Source of the DNA: Streptosporangium amethystogenes
Lineage (GTDB): Bacteria; Actinomycetota; Actinomycetes; Streptosporangiales; Streptosporangiaceae
Assembly (NCBI RefSeq): GCF_000721075.1
Contig: NZ_JOEQ01000024.1
Span: 62,001 to 126,000, forward strand
DNA: 64,000 bases
Direction of reading: 5' to 3'
The position numbers were made by a program, and so were the translations under genes. Below, piece by piece: positions 9,195 to 18,530 of the stretch; position 1 is the stretch's first letter, and every line of letters begins with the position of its first letter. Under the pieces are notes generated by a model. The model was not told where the DNA came from. It did not search any database and saw nothing but the letters and a program-made list of their open reading frames with translations.

Positions 9195-9749
9195 ATGACC
9201 CTGCAGCAGGCCTCGCCCGGCGAACGGAGTGGTCGGCCGGGGGGCGGACCCGCCGGCGCGGGGAACGAGAGTGGTGAGCGACCGGTGAACGACGAGACGC
9301 CTCGCTGGCTGTCGTCAGTCGAGCAGCGCGCGTGGCGTGCCCACCTCGCCGCGCACAAACTCCTCGAACACCGCCTCGACCGCGAACTCCAGCCCTTCGG
9401 GCTCTCGGTGAACGACTACGAGATCCTGGTGAACCTGTCGGAGACCCCCGGGCACCGCATGCGGATGAGCGACCTGGCGGACGCCACGATCCAGTCCCGC
9501 AGCCGGCTGTCGCACCAGATCTCCCGGATGGAGAAGGCCGATCTGGTCGCCAGGGAGAACTGCGCCGATGACCGGCGCGGCACCTTCGCCGTCCTCACCG
9601 AGCACGGCTGGGACACCATCAACAGGGTCGCGCCGCATCACGTGGCCGGCGTACGCCGGCATTTCATCGACCTGCTCACCGACGATCAGCTGATCGACCT
9701 GGAAATCGCCTACGCTCCGGTGGTGGAGCATCTCAAAAACATTCGCTGA
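9195..9749 (+). CDS. MarR-family transcriptional regulator
   Basis: Winged-helix regulator (184 residues). After a 35-residue glycine-rich leader come the dimerisation helix (WRAHLAAHKLLEHRLDREL), the recognition region (MSDLADATIQSRSRLSHQISRME) and the wing with the conserved DDRRGTFAVLTEHG. This is the classic MarR DxR motif region. ATG 9195 has GAGGTAGG eight bases upstream; an internal GTG at 9285 is a less likely start. It is the first gene after the mce operon, separated by 70 bases, so it may control the operon, but I see no operator to support that. Confidence 0.85.
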   Translation: MTLQQASPGERSGRPGGGPAGAGNESGERPVNDETPRWLSSVEQRAWRAHLAAHKLLEHRLDRELQPFGLSVNDYEILVNLSETPGHRMRMSDLADATIQSRSRLSHQISRMEKADLVARENCADDRRGTFAVLTEHGWDTINRVAPHHVAGVRRHFIDLLTDDQLIDLEIAYAPVVEHLKNIR

Positions 9750-9808
9750 CGCGAAACCGATACCGCCCGTACTCCCTTACTAGACCACGCTGTCGTTACG
9801 ATCCGCCC

Positions 9809-10489
9809 ATGTCTGCTCGCCGGATCTTCATCGCCGCGGTGCTCACCGCGTGCTCCCTGGTCACCGCCTGCAGCGGCGGCGACGCCTCCGACGCCACGAC
9901 GGCCCTCCCCAGCGGAGCCGAACTGGTCAAGAAGTCCGCGGAGGCGACACGTGCCGTGAAGTCGGCGAGTTTCTCCATGGAGACCGAGGGCGCTCCCGCG
10001 GTGCCGGTCAAGAAGGCCTCCGGCCGCCTCAGCGGGACCGGCGACGCGGACGGCACCATCCAGATCGACGTGGCGGGCAGCCTCCAGGAGATCAGCTTCG
10101 TGCTGATCGGGGAGACCGTCCACTTCAAGGGGGTGACCGGGGGCTTCCAGAAGATGTCGCGGAGCCAGCTGGCGGCGATCTACGACCCGTCCGCCATCCT
10201 CAACCCGGAGAGGGGCGTCGTGCAGTTGCTGAGCAACGCGCTGGACCCGAAGACCCAGGCGGCCGAGAAGGTGAACGGCGTCGACTCCTACCGGGTCTCG
10301 GCGACGCTCTCCCAGCAGGTGCTCGCCACGATGGTGCCCGGCCTCGCGCAGAGCGTGAACGGCACGCTCTGGATCGACAAGGCCACCAGTCGCCTGCTCA
10401 AGGCGGATCTGCCACTGACCGGCGGCAAGGTGATCGTGGTCTTCAGCGATTACGACGTGCCGGTCCAGGTCACCGCTCCGGCTCAGTGA
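9809..10489 (+). CDS. lprG: LprG/LppX-like lipoprotein (LppX_LprAFG family)
   Basis: Exported lipoprotein of 226 residues. The signal peptide ends in the lipobox LVTAC with Cys at residue 21. The mature part has the LppX_LprAFG pattern: [21 protein letters not shown] at its start, a [19 protein letters not shown] strand pair, and a late '[15 protein letters not shown]' strand. Mycobacterial members of this family bind triacylated glycolipids. The next gene, an MFS exporter, starts inside this gene's stop codon, reproducing the lprG-P55 (Rv1411c-Rv1410c) pair. The function is therefore likely export or placement of a lipid at the cell surface. Confidence 0.72.
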   Translation: MSARRIFIAAVLTACSLVTACSGGDASDATTALPSGAELVKKSAEATRAVKSASFSMETEGAPAVPVKKASGRLSGTGDADGTIQIDVAGSLQEISFVLIGETVHFKGVTGGFQKMSRSQLAAIYDPSAILNPERGVVQLLSNALDPKTQAAEKVNGVDSYRVSATLSQQVLATMVPGLAQSVNGTLWIDKATSRLLKADLPLTGGKVIVVFSDYDVPVQVTAPAQ

Positions 10490-12045
10490 TGGCGACCCGC
10501 ACCCTCCCGAAGGACGGGGGCCGGACCGCCCGGCGGCGGGCCGCTCTCGGCGTCGGCGGCACCGCGGTGCTGCTGGCGGCGCTGGACGCGTACGTCGTGG
10601 TCACGGTCCTCATCGACATCGCCAAGGACGTCGACGTCCCGCTCAACCACATGGAGCGGGCCACCCCGATCGTCACCGGCTTCCTGCTCGGCTACATCGC
10701 GGCCATGCCGCTGCTCGGCCAGCTCTCCGACCGGTACGGCAGGCGTCCGCTCATCCAGCTCTGCCTGGCGGGCTTCGCGGTGGGCTCGGTGGTCACCGCG
10801 CTGGGTGAGACGGTGCCCTGGCTGGTCGCCGGACGGGCCCTGCAGGGGGTCGCGGGCGGTGCGCTGCTGCCCATCACCATGGCTCTGATCGGGGATCTGT
10901 GGGATGAGGACGAGCGTCCGGTGGCGCTCGGCGCGGTGGGGTCGGCCCAGGAACTCGGCAGCGTGCTGGGCCCCCTGTACGGCGCGGCCCTCGCCGCCCT
11001 GGTCCCGTCCACCCTCCAGCTCGGCGGCGTGCAACTCGGCGGCTGGCGGTCGATCTTCTGGCTGAACATCCCGCTGGTGGCCCTGGCCGCGGTCGCCGTA
11101 CAGCGGTCGGTGCCGCCACCCGGCCGGGATCGGACCGGCGCCGCGGGCAGCCGCGTCGACGTGGTCGGCGGGCTGCTGCTGGCGCTCGCGCTCGGCCTGC
11201 TCGTGGCCGGTCTCTACAACCCCGACCCGAGCGAGGCGGTCCTCCCGCCCTGGGGTCTGCCGGCGATCGTCTGCGGGGTCGTGTCCGGCGCCGTGTTCGT
11301 CGCGTGGGAGACGCGCGCCAGAACCCGGTTGATCGACATGGCGGGGGTGCTGCGCGGCCCGTTCTTCGCCACGCTCGGGGTGAGTTTCCTGACCGGCGCC
11401 GCGCTGCTGGTCACCCTGGTCGACGTGCAGCTCTCGGCCCAGACCCTGCTGCGCCTGGACACCCTGGACGGCGCCCTGGTGCTGTCGCGCTTCCTCGTCG
11501 CGCTCTCCGTGGCCGCTCTGGTGGGCGGCCTGGCGTCCCGCCGGTACGGTGAGCGCACGGTGACGGTGATCGGGCTGGCACTGGCCGCGGTCGGCTACGT
11601 GCGCATCGGCCAATGGCCACTGGACCTCGCCTCGGCCGGGTACCGGATGGACGCCGACCTGATCGTCGCCGGTCTCGGCCTGGGGCTGGTGATCGCACCG
11701 GTCTCCTCCGCGGTGCTGCGTGCCGTCCCCGCCGTCCAGCACGGGGTGGCCTCGGCGGCGGTGGTCGTGGCCCGGATGATGGGCATGCTGCTCGGTGTCG
11801 CCGCGCTGTCCGCCTGGGGTTTCCACCGCTTCCAGTCCCTCACCGCGGACCTGGACACCCCGCTGCCCTTCGGCGTGGACCCGGCCGTGTACGCCACCCG
11901 GCTCGCCGAGTACGAGGAGAAGGTCAGGGCGGCGCTGCACACCGAGTACAGCGAGATCTTCCTGATCACCGCCGCCCTGTGCGGGGTGGGCGTGCTGGTC
12001 GCGCTGCTGCTGCCGAGCGGGTCCGGGTCGTCCGACCCGGTCTGA
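10489..12045 (+). CDS. MFS transporter, P55-like
   Basis: Major facilitator superfamily exporter of 518 residues, with roughly 14 hydrophobic segments. An early acidic residue sits in helix 1 ([14 protein letters not shown]). Motif A is [11 protein letters not shown] at about residues 77-87, and motif C-like glycine-rich helices follow. ATG 10489 overlaps the lipoprotein's TGA. Its pairing with an LprG-type lipoprotein matches the mycobacterial P55 system, which exports triacylglycerides and affects drug tolerance. A generic drug exporter is the alternative. The last coding bases contain a short hairpin (CCGGGTCG/CGACCCGG). Confidence 0.82.
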   Translation: MATRTLPKDGGRTARRRAALGVGGTAVLLAALDAYVVVTVLIDIAKDVDVPLNHMERATPIVTGFLLGYIAAMPLLGQLSDRYGRRPLIQLCLAGFAVGSVVTALGETVPWLVAGRALQGVAGGALLPITMALIGDLWDEDERPVALGAVGSAQELGSVLGPLYGAALAALVPSTLQLGGVQLGGWRSIFWLNIPLVALAAVAVQRSVPPPGRDRTGAAGSRVDVVGGLLLALALGLLVAGLYNPDPSEAVLPPWGLPAIVCGVVSGAVFVAWETRARTRLIDMAGVLRGPFFATLGVSFLTGAALLVTLVDVQLSAQTLLRLDTLDGALVLSRFLVALSVAALVGGLASRRYGERTVTVIGLALAAVGYVRIGQWPLDLASAGYRMDADLIVAGLGLGLVIAPVSSAVLRAVPAVQHGVASAAVVVARMMGMLLGVAALSAWGFHRFQSLTADLDTPLPFGVDPAVYATRLAEYEEKVRAALHTEYSEIFLITAALCGVGVLVALLLPSGSGSSDPV

Positions 12046-12263
12046 CCTTCTCCGCCCCGGGCGGTGGCTGCGCCCACGCCGTGTCCGGCCCGGTGTGCAG
12101 GAACCTGCCCTCGGCCGCCACCCCCCTCTCCGAGTACACTCTGGCCTCGCCACGGGTGACGTGCGGCGCGCTCCGCCCGGCACCGGGAGAGGGCGCCCCC
12201 CGCGGCGGTACGCCACGGGGATCCTCATCGGGGGAACGTACCGACGACCATTGGGGTGACGTG

Positions 12264-12680
12264 ATGCTTGTGGGAGCCACGCGGCCGGACCTGGCCCGGC
12301 TCGGCAAGGGGTTCGACGCGTTCTGGCATGAGCGGCACCTGTGCACGCTGACCACCGTCCGCTCCGACGGGACACCGCACGTGGTGCCCGTCGGGGTGAC
12401 GCTCGACGTCGGCACGGCGACCGCCCGGGTCATCACCTCGCGCGGGTCGCACAAGGCCCGGCTGGTGGCCGCCGCGGGTCCGGCGGGCGCGCCGGCCGCC
12501 GTCTGCCAGGTCGACGGGCGGCGCTGGTCCACCCTGGAGGGGCGGGCGGTGCTCCGGGACACCCCCGAGGAGGTCGCCGACGCCGAGCGCCGGTACGCGC
12601 TGCGCTACCGCGCCCCCCGGGTGAACCCCGACCGTGTCGTGATCGAGATCCAGGTGACCCGGGTGCTCGGCAATGTCTGA
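12264..12680 (+). CDS. PPOX-class split-barrel flavin/F420 enzyme
   Basis: 138-residue protein of the pyridoxamine 5'-phosphate oxidase-like split-barrel superfamily. Visible elements are [21 protein letters not shown] at about residues 20-40, the [12 protein letters not shown] strand-turn and [17 protein letters not shown]. These correspond to the cofactor-binding strands of F420- or FMN-dependent members. ATG 12264 has no strong ribosome-binding site; GTG 12261 is adjacent. It overlaps cbiT by eight bases and so is translationally coupled to cobalamin genes. The substrate is unknown. A flavin- or F420-dependent reduction step in corrin synthesis is a guess from position. Confidence 0.75.
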   Translation: MLVGATRPDLARLGKGFDAFWHERHLCTLTTVRSDGTPHVVPVGVTLDVGTATARVITSRGSHKARLVAAAGPAGAPAAVCQVDGRRWSTLEGRAVLRDTPEEVADAERRYALRYRAPRVNPDRVVIEIQVTRVLGNV

Positions 12681-13269
12681 CCTGGGACATCTCCCGCTCC
12701 CCCGCGTCCCCGGACTGCCGGACGAGGCGTTCGAGCACGACGGGCAGCTGACCAAGCGCGAGGTACGGGCGGTCACCATGTCCCGCCTCGCGCCCGTCCC
12801 CGGCGAGCTGCTGTGGGACGTCGGCGCGGGTGCGGGGAGCATCGCGATCGAGTGGATGCGCTGCCATCCCGCCTGCCGGGCCGTCGCGGTGGAGAGCCGC
12901 CGGGACCGGGCGGAGCGGGCCGCGCGCAACGCGGCCACACTGGGAGTGCCCGAGCTGGAGATCGTCGTCGGCGCGGCCCCCGGCGCGCTCGCCGGGCTGG
13001 CCGCGCCCGACGCCGTCTTCGTGGGCGGCGGCGCGACGGTCCCCGGCGTGCTGAGTACCTGCTGGGCGGCGCTCAGGCCGGGCGGCAGGCTGGTGGTCAA
13101 CGCGGTGACCCTGGAGTCCGAGGCGGTCGTGGCCGACTGGTACGGCAGGCACGGCGGAGACCTGGTGCGCCTCGCGGTCGGCCGAGCCGCCCCGGTCGGC
13201 GGCTTCACCGGCTGGCGGACGATGATGCCGGTGACCGTCTGGTCATCGGTCAAGGAGGAGGAGTCTTGA
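12673..13269 (+). CDS. cbiT: Precorrin-6Y C15-methyltransferase domain (CbiT / CobL C-terminal half)
   Basis: SAM-dependent methyltransferase that methylates C15 and decarboxylates precorrin-6Y/8 (198 residues). The motif I SAM site is [14 protein letters not shown] at about residues 48-61, followed by [16 protein letters not shown]. It begins with '[21 protein letters not shown]', the linker that joins CbiE to CbiT in fused CobL proteins, but no CbiE domain lies upstream. So this is a stand-alone CbiT; CbiE must be elsewhere. The frame overlaps the PPOX gene at 12673-12680 and overlaps cobM as TTGA. Confidence 0.9.
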   Translation: MSDLGHLPLPRVPGLPDEAFEHDGQLTKREVRAVTMSRLAPVPGELLWDVGAGAGSIAIEWMRCHPACRAVAVESRRDRAERAARNAATLGVPELEIVVGAAPGALAGLAAPDAVFVGGGATVPGVLSTCWAALRPGGRLVVNAVTLESEAVVADWYGRHGGDLVRLAVGRAAPVGGFTGWRTMMPVTVWSSVKEEES

Positions 13270-14015
13270 CGGCCAGGGTGCGTTTCGTCGGAGCGGGCCC
13301 CGGAGCCGCCGACCTGGTCACGGTGCGCGGCCTGCGGGTGATCGCCTCGTCCCCGGTGTGCCTGTACGCCGGATCGCTGGTGCCGCGCGAGCTGCTGGAC
13401 GACTGCCCGCCCGGGGCACGGCTGGTGGACACGGCCGGGCTCACCCTCGATGAGATCGTCGCCGAGATGGCCGGTGCGCACGCGGCCGGGCTGGACGTCG
13501 CCCGGCTGCACTCGGGCGACCCCTCCGTCTTCAGCGCGATGGCCGAGCAGATGCGGCGGCTGGACGCGCTCGGCATCCCGTACGACGTGGTGCCGGGCGT
13601 CCCGGCCTTCGCGGCCGCGGCGGCCTCGCTGAAGCGGGAGCTCACCGTGCCGGGAGTCGGGCAGTCCATCATCCTCACCCGTACGTCCGCGCGTGCCACG
13701 CCGATGCCGGAGGGCGAGGACCTGGCCACGCTCGGCGCGAGCCGGGCGACCATGGTGCTGCACCTGGCCGTGCAGCGGATCGAGGCGGTCGTCACGGAGC
13801 TGCTCCCCGCCTACGGCGCCGACTGCCCGGTGGCGGTGGTGGCCCGGGCGAGCAGGGAGGACGAGGTGATCCTGCGGGGCACCCTGGCCGACATCGCCGA
13901 GCGGGTCAGGGCCGCCGGGGTGCTGCGGACTGCGGTGATCGTGGTCGGGCGGGTGCTGACGGCCTCGGCGTTCCCCGACAGCCACCTCTACTCGACGGAC
14001 AGGTGCCGGGATTGA
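13266..14015 (+). CDS. cobM: Precorrin-4 C11-methyltransferase
   Basis: Tetrapyrrole methylase of 249 residues acting at C11 of precorrin-4. Family marks: [18 protein letters not shown] at the N-terminus, [14 protein letters not shown], the SAM loop [16 protein letters not shown] and [26 protein letters not shown] 13266 is the start; it overlaps the cbiT stop and has GGAGGAGGAG just upstream. The order cbiT-cobM-cobK places it in the plus-strand corrin operon. Confidence 0.94.
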   Translation: MTARVRFVGAGPGAADLVTVRGLRVIASSPVCLYAGSLVPRELLDDCPPGARLVDTAGLTLDEIVAEMAGAHAAGLDVARLHSGDPSVFSAMAEQMRRLDALGIPYDVVPGVPAFAAAAASLKRELTVPGVGQSIILTRTSARATPMPEGEDLATLGASRATMVLHLAVQRIEAVVTELLPAYGADCPVAVVARASREDEVILRGTLADIAERVRAAGVLRTAVIVVGRVLTASAFPDSHLYSTDRCRD

Positions 14016-14110
14016 CCGGCGACCGGCCCCGGCCCGCCGACATCGACAGGCGCACCGCGTCGCCTGGCGATGTCGGCGGGGACTCCGCACGGCCTGGCGG
14101 CGGGCGGCGA

Positions 14111-14851
14111 ATGAGACGCCTGCTGATCCTGGGTGGCACCGCGGAGGCCAGAGCGCTGGCCGCCCGGCTGGACGGGCGGGCGGATCTGCACGTGGTGTCC
14201 TCGCTGGCGGGACGGGTCGCCAACCCCAGGCTCCCGGTCGGCGAGGTGCGCGAGGGTGGATTCGGTGGCCCCGAGGGGCTCGCCGACTGGCTGCGAGAGC
14301 ACGCGATCGACCTGGTCGTCGACGCCACCCACCCGTTCGCCCGGCGGATGACCGCCTCGGCCGTCGCGGCCTCCGCCGACACCGGGGTGCCGCTGCTGGT
14401 GCTGCGCCGTCCCGGCTGGCACCAGGGGCCGGACGACGACTGGCGCTGGGTGCCCACGCTTGAGGCCGCCGCCCGCCTGCTGCCCGAGCTGGGCAGGCGG
14501 GTCTTCCTCACGACCGGCCGCCGGAGCCTGGCCGCGTTCACCGGCCTTGACCTGTGGTTCCTGGCCAGGTCCGTCGATCCGCCCGCCCCGCCGCTGCCCG
14601 GCCGGACGGTGGTCGTGCTCTCCCGGGGGCCGTACACCCTGCGCGGAGAGCTGGAGCTGATGCGCGAGCACCGCGTCGAGGTGCTGGTGACCAAGGACAG
14701 CGGCGGCGAGATGACCACCGCCAAGCTGGCCGCCGCGCGGGAGCTGGGGATTCCGGTGGTCATCGTACGACGGCCGCCGGTTCCCGGCGGTGTCACGCTG
14801 ACGGACACCGCCGAGGCCGCCGCAGCCTGGGTGGAGGCTCAGGCCGGGTAG
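14111..14851 (+). CDS. cobK: Precorrin-6A reductase
   Basis: NADPH-dependent reductase converting precorrin-6A to 6B (246 residues from ATG 14111). N-terminal RLLILGGTAEARALAARL is the nucleotide-binding start of CobK/CbiJ. DATHPFARRMTASAV, FLTTGRRSLAAF and VTKDSGG match the family. The frame is open upstream with TTG 14012 (overlapping the cobM stop) and GTG 14003. These would add a 33-36-residue Arg/Gly-rich leader unlike known CobK, so the ATG is preferred. Its 3' end overlaps the convergent cobIJ by 13 bases. Confidence 0.9.
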   Translation: MRRLLILGGTAEARALAARLDGRADLHVVSSLAGRVANPRLPVGEVREGGFGGPEGLADWLREHAIDLVVDATHPFARRMTASAVAASADTGVPLLVLRRPGWHQGPDDDWRWVPTLEAAARLLPELGRRVFLTTGRRSLAAFTGLDLWFLARSVDPPAPPLPGRTVVVLSRGPYTLRGELELMREHRVEVLVTKDSGGEMTTAKLAAARELGIPVVIVRRPPVPGGVTLTDTAEAAAAWVEAQAG

Positions 14852-16371
14852 CGGCGCGGGGTGTAGACGACGGGCCGTCCCCCGCGTTCGGTGAGCCGGG
14901 TGGTGGACGAGCCCACGATCAGCAGGCAGCGCATGTCGATCTCCGCGGGGTCGAGGTCGGCCAGCTCCACGACGCGCACGCTCTCCTCTGGGCCGCCGAC
15001 ATCCCGCCCGATGACGACGGGCGTGTGCGGGGAGCGGTGTTCGAGCAGCAGGTCGCGCATGGCGGCCACCTGCCAGGTCCGGCTCCGCGAGGCCGGATTG
15101 TAGACCGCCAGCACCAGGTCGGCCCGCGCCGCGGCGGTGATCCGGTCCGCGACGACCTCCCACGGTTTGAGCAGGTCGGACAGCGACAGCACGCAGAAGT
15201 CGTGGCCCAGCGGAGCCCCGGCGCGACTGGCCACCGCCTGTGCGGCGGTCAGGCCGGGCAGCACGCGTACCTCGACGTCGGCGAACCTCGGCTCGGACGC
15301 GACCTCTAGCACCGCGCTGGCCATGGCGAACACCCCCGGATCGCCCGAGGAGACCACGGCCACCCGTGATCCGGCGGCGGCCAACTCCAGCGCGTGCGCG
15401 GCGCGCTCGGCCTCGACCCGGTTGTCCGTGGGGTGGCGGCGCTGGCGCGGGTTGGGCGGCACCCGATCGAGGTAGGGGCCGTAGCCGATCAGTTCGTCGG
15501 CTCGGGCGAGGGCGTCCTGCACCTCGGGGGTCAGCCACGGCCGCCCGGCGGGGCCGAGCCCCACCACGACGACCTCGCCGCGCCGCTCGTCTCCGGGCTG
15601 CTCCTCGCGGTCGGCCACGGCCTTCGCGGAGAACGGCGTGAGCGGGCTGGGCAGCAGCGCGAGGGAGAAGTAGGGGACCGAGGCGGGGTCGACGTCCGCC
15701 AGCGGCTCGATGCGCTGCTTACCGGTGGTGGCCCGCTCGACGTACCAGGCGTCGTCGAGGCGACCGGCCTCGGCGAAGGCGGCGCGGACCTTCTCGAAGG
15801 TCCTGCCGAGTTTCAGCACCGCGGCCGAGTCGGCGGCGGCCAGCCGTTCGGCCAGCACGTCCGCCGGGAGCGTGCCGGGCAGCACGGTCAGCGTCTCGTC
15901 CCGCTCGACCAGCGGGCGGCCGAGCACCGCGGCGGCCCCACTGATCGAGGTCACCCCCGGCACCACCTCGGTCGGGTACCGGTGCGCGAGCCGCTTGTGC
16001 ATGTGCATGTAGGAGCCGTAGAAGAGCGGGTCGCCCTCGCAGAGCACCACCACGTCGCGCCCGGCGTCCAGATGCGCGGCCAGCCGTACGGCGCAGTCGG
16101 CGTAGAAGTCGTCGAGCGCGCCCTGGTATCCGCCGGGGTGGTCGGTGGTCTCGGTGGTCACCGGGTAGATCAGCGCCTCCTCGACCTGGTCTCCCCGTAG
16201 GTAGGGCAGAGCCACCGATTTGGCGATGCTCCGCCCGTGCCGGGCGCTGTGGTAGGCGATCACGTCGGCCGCGCCGAGCAGCCTGGCCGCCTTCACCGTC
16301 ACCAGCTCCGGGTCTCCCGGCCCCAGTCCGACCCCGTACAGGCACCCGAGATTCCCACTCAACCCGCTCAC
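14839..16371 (-). CDS. cobIJ: CobI-CobJ fusion: precorrin-2 C20- and precorrin-3B C17-methyltransferase
   Basis: Bifunctional tetrapyrrole methylase of 510 residues. Residues 1-245 are CobI (GVGLGPGDPELVTVKA; VVLCEGDPLFYGSYMHMH; VVPGVTSISGAAA). Residues 265-510 are CobJ (VVGLGPAGRPWLTPEVQ; AVVSSGDPGVFAMASAV; LPGLTAAQAVASRAGAPLGHDF; LVLAVYNPASRSRTWQ; VVIGRDVGG). Such fusions are common in actinobacteria. The start is GTG 16371, which overlaps the stop of a tiny chimeric ORF (GTGA). That ORF, and the separation from cobH, come from a 92-bp tandem duplication covering the first codons of this gene. Third in the cobG-cobH-cobIJ operon. Confidence 0.95.
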   Translation of the reverse strand: MSGLSGNLGCLYGVGLGPGDPELVTVKAARLLGAADVIAYHSARHGRSIAKSVALPYLRGDQVEEALIYPVTTETTDHPGGYQGALDDFYADCAVRLAAHLDAGRDVVVLCEGDPLFYGSYMHMHKRLAHRYPTEVVPGVTSISGAAAVLGRPLVERDETLTVLPGTLPADVLAERLAAADSAAVLKLGRTFEKVRAAFAEAGRLDDAWYVERATTGKQRIEPLADVDPASVPYFSLALLPSPLTPFSAKAVADREEQPGDERRGEVVVVGLGPAGRPWLTPEVQDALARADELIGYGPYLDRVPPNPRQRRHPTDNRVEAERAAHALELAAAGSRVAVVSSGDPGVFAMASAVLEVASEPRFADVEVRVLPGLTAAQAVASRAGAPLGHDFCVLSLSDLLKPWEVVADRITAAARADLVLAVYNPASRSRTWQVAAMRDLLLEHRSPHTPVVIGRDVGGPEESVRVVELADLDPAEIDMRCLLIVGSSTTRLTERGGRPVVYTPRRYPA

Positions 16372-16508
16372 TGCTCCTCACTCGCGACCGCGTCGACGGC
16401 AGCCGCCGCCATCGCGAGCCCGACCCCGTACAGACACCCGAAAACCCCACTCAACCCGCTCACTCCTCCTCGCTCGCGACCGCGTTGACGGCGGCCGCCG
16501 CCATGGCG
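16325..16508. repeat. 92-bp tandem duplication at cobH-cobIJ junction
   Basis: Two adjacent 92-bp copies, 16325-16416 and 16417-16508, differ at ten positions by my count (about 89% identical). Each holds the last 15 codons of cobH, a GTGAGCGGG junction and the first 16 or so codons of cobIJ. The functional cobH end is in the distal copy (16417-16508) and the functional cobIJ start in the proximal copy. The unit is not a multiple of three, so the leftover cobI and cobH pieces between them form a chimeric small ORF. The divergence suggests the event is not recent. Confidence 0.92.
16368..16463 (-). CDS. Chimeric 31-codon mini-ORF (CobI N-term + CobH C-term)
   Basis: GTG at 16463 overlaps the cobH stop and the TGA at 16368 overlaps the cobIJ GTG, so the frame is coupled at both ends. 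Residues 1-16 resemble the CobI N-terminus ([16 protein letters not shown]) and residues 17-31 the CobH C-terminus ([15 protein letters not shown]). It is the by-product of the 92-bp duplication. A catalytic role is unlikely. It may simply relay ribosomes from cobH to cobIJ, which is inference from the overlaps. No expression evidence exists here. Confidence 0.5.
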   Translation of the reverse strand: MSGLSGVFGCLYGVGLAMAAAAVDAVASEEQ

Positions 16509-17086
16509 CTGCCGCCCCTGCGTCCGTGCACCACCAGGTGGTCGAGTCCGGCCGGGTGCTCGGCCAGGGCCAGCTTCGACTCCGCGGCCCCGATGAAGCC
16601 GACCGGCACGCCCAGCACCGCGGCCGGGCGTCCGGCCCCCTCCTCGACCAGTTCGAGCAGGCGGAACAGCGCGGTCGGCGCGTTGCCGATCGCGACCACC
16701 GCGCCGTCGAGCCGGTCGCGCCACAGTTCCAGCGCCGCGGCACTGCGGGTGGTGCCCAGCCGCAGCGCCAGCTCCGGGACCCGTGGGTCGCCGAGCGTGC
16801 AGATCACCTCGTTCGCCTTCGGCAGCCGTCGCCTGGTGACGCCGGAGGCGACCATCATGGCGTCGCACAGCACGGGCGCGCCGTCGCGCAGCGCCTCGCG
16901 CGCCGCCGTGACGACTCCCGGCGACCAGGCGAGGTCGTCGACGAGGTCGACCATGCCGCAGGCGTGCACCATGCGGACCGCGACCTGCGCGACGCCCGGC
17001 GGCATGCCGCCGAGGTCCGTCTCCGCGCGGATGGTGGCGAAGGAGCGGCGGTAGATCTCCGCCCCGTCCCTGATGTAGTCGATCAC
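16460..17086 (-). CDS. cobH: Precorrin-8X methylmutase
   Basis: Moves the C11 methyl to C12, giving hydrogenobyrinic acid (208 residues). Family marks: [37 protein letters not shown] with the conserved His, [19 protein letters not shown], and [16 protein letters not shown] followed by [16 protein letters not shown] 17086 overlaps the cobG stop (GTGA) and has GAGGGGAAA upstream. Its last 15 codons lie in the distal copy of the 92-bp duplication. Confidence 0.94.
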   Translation of the reverse strand: MIDYIRDGAEIYRRSFATIRAETDLGGMPPGVAQVAVRMVHACGMVDLVDDLAWSPGVVTAAREALRDGAPVLCDAMMVASGVTRRRLPKANEVICTLGDPRVPELALRLGTTRSAAALELWRDRLDGAVVAIGNAPTALFRLLELVEEGAGRPAAVLGVPVGFIGAAESKLALAEHPAGLDHLVVHGRRGGSAMAAAAVNAVASEEE

Positions 17087-18495
17087 TTTCCCTCTCTGGT
17101 CGCCGCCACCGCGGCGCTCGTCTGCTCGGCGTCGGCGAACGTACGGCTCACGCCGTCCGCCTCGACGCGGTATCCGTCTCCGGTCGCGACCACGTCCACG
17201 ACCCGGCCGCGCGGACGTCCGCACCGCCGCTCGCATCCCGACCAGTGCACGGGGAGCACGCGGCTGCGGCCCCGCGAGGGGCGGACGTCGTCAGGACAGC
17301 CCGCACCGGACTCGGGACCGGTGCCGCCGTTCGCGTGCACACCCGCGCGGACGTCGGCGTGGACGTCGGCGAGGGCCTTGGCGCATCCGGGCCGGCCGGC
17401 GCAGGCGGTCAGGCCCAGCCACGGCGACGCCGGGTCACAGACCAGGCCCGCGTCGGTGAGCGTCGCCCGCCGGCCGTCGACCTCCTGCGGCGGCAGATCG
17501 GGGACGACGACCGTCCGCCACGGCGTCACCCGGACCTCTCCCCCGCCGTGCTCGGCCACCTGGGCGAGCGCCTCCAGCTGGGCCGCCGTGAGCCGCCCGA
17601 GCGCGGCGAGAACGGTGAGGGCCGACCTTCCGTCACGCTGCGCGATGACCCCGATCGTGCCGCCGTCCGCCGTCCGCGCCCGTCGTACGACGGGGACGGA
17701 CAGCCGGAGAGCCGGCTCCGCCCCGAGAACGCGGGCCGAGACCCGCCCCGGGCCGTCGGCCAGCTCGGCGAGCCGCCACGCGCCCGCCCCCTGCTCGGCG
17801 CGCTCGGCCAGGAACGCCTCGGCCACCGCGAGCATGCCGGTGACGGCGGAGGAGACGGGCGCGCGCAGCCCCTGGTCGGCACCGGCGAGCAGCAGCGCCA
17901 CCTCGGAGACGTCCGTCGAGGCGTCCACCGGATCGACCGGCAGCAGCGTGACGTCCGCGCCGAGAGCCGCCATGTCACCCGAGCCGTCGTCGAGCGCGAA
18001 GAGGAACCGGCCGGGCAGGTCGGCGAGCGCGGGCCGGGCGCGGAGTTCCCCGTCCAGCTCGGACACCAGCGGGCGGACGTCGAACAGGCTCGCGGGTGCC
18101 CGCCCGGCCAGGGGTGAGGCCACGATGTTGCGTACCCGCTCATGCGTGGCCGACGGTAGCAGCCCGGCGGCGACCAGTCGCATGGCGAGGTCGGATACCG
18201 GAACGCGCACGTCGTCGCGTGCCGGGTCCATGGCAAGGGGCTCGCCGTCCTGCGGCGGGAGGCCGCGCACCTGGAGGTTCGCCCGGGAGGTCAGCTCGAT
18301 CACGCCGGATCCGAGCTCCCGGGCGGCGGCGGCGACCACGCGGAGCTGACGCGCCGTGAGCACCCCGCCGGGAACCCTGATCCGTGCCAGGCCGCCGTCG
18401 GCCGCGGCGTGCACCTGGAGCGCTCCGGGACACGCGTCGGTCCGGGCTCTTCCGGGAGGGTCGGTTATTGACACGCAGTGGATGGTAGCTCCCAT
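17083..18495 (-). CDS. cobG: Precorrin-3B synthase (CobG)
   Basis: Oxygen-dependent hydroxylase/ring-contraction enzyme of the aerobic pathway (470 residues from ATG 18495), related to nitrite/sulfite reductases. Two ferrodoxin-like halves are visible ([18 protein letters not shown]...; [17 protein letters not shown]). The siroheme/[4Fe-4S] ligand pattern is CAGRPGC...CERRC, with a Gly/His-rich insertion between the Cys pairs. CobG marks the aerobic route. The start lies only about 36 bases from the divergent cobN riboswitch, so its promoter must overlap that control region. First gene of the cobG-cobH-cobIJ operon. Confidence 0.92.
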   Translation of the reverse strand: MGATIHCVSITDPPGRARTDACPGALQVHAAADGGLARIRVPGGVLTARQLRVVAAAARELGSGVIELTSRANLQVRGLPPQDGEPLAMDPARDDVRVPVSDLAMRLVAAGLLPSATHERVRNIVASPLAGRAPASLFDVRPLVSELDGELRARPALADLPGRFLFALDDGSGDMAALGADVTLLPVDPVDASTDVSEVALLLAGADQGLRAPVSSAVTGMLAVAEAFLAERAEQGAGAWRLAELADGPGRVSARVLGAEPALRLSVPVVRRARTADGGTIGVIAQRDGRSALTVLAALGRLTAAQLEALAQVAEHGGGEVRVTPWRTVVVPDLPPQEVDGRRATLTDAGLVCDPASPWLGLTACAGRPGCAKALADVHADVRAGVHANGGTGPESGAGCPDDVRPSRGRSRVLPVHWSGCERRCGRPRGRVVDVVATGDGYRVEADGVSRTFADAEQTSAAVAATREGK

Positions 18496-18517
18496 TTCTT
18501 TACGGATGTCCGCCTGG

Positions 18518-18523
18518 CATAGT
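18518..18523 (+). promoter_or_regulatory. Possible -10 of cobN riboswitch RNA, shared with divergent cobG
   Basis: CATAGT sits about 7 bases before the first stem of the riboswitch. Read on the other strand the same bases give ACTATG, about 25 bases before the cobG start codon. A good -35 is not obvious on either strand. This is therefore a weak inference from position. Confidence 0.3.
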
Positions 18524-18530
18524 GTGACCC

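Noticed and set aside
9850..10488. Long upstream extension of the MFS transporter frame
   Set aside because: It runs inside the lipoprotein gene in another frame; the overlap start at 10489 gives a normal MFS N-terminus.
12046..12263. GC-rich leader before the PPOX gene as a third riboswitch
   Set aside because: I find no B12 box or GCCACTG core; the hairpins are of the kind any GC-rich stretch gives.
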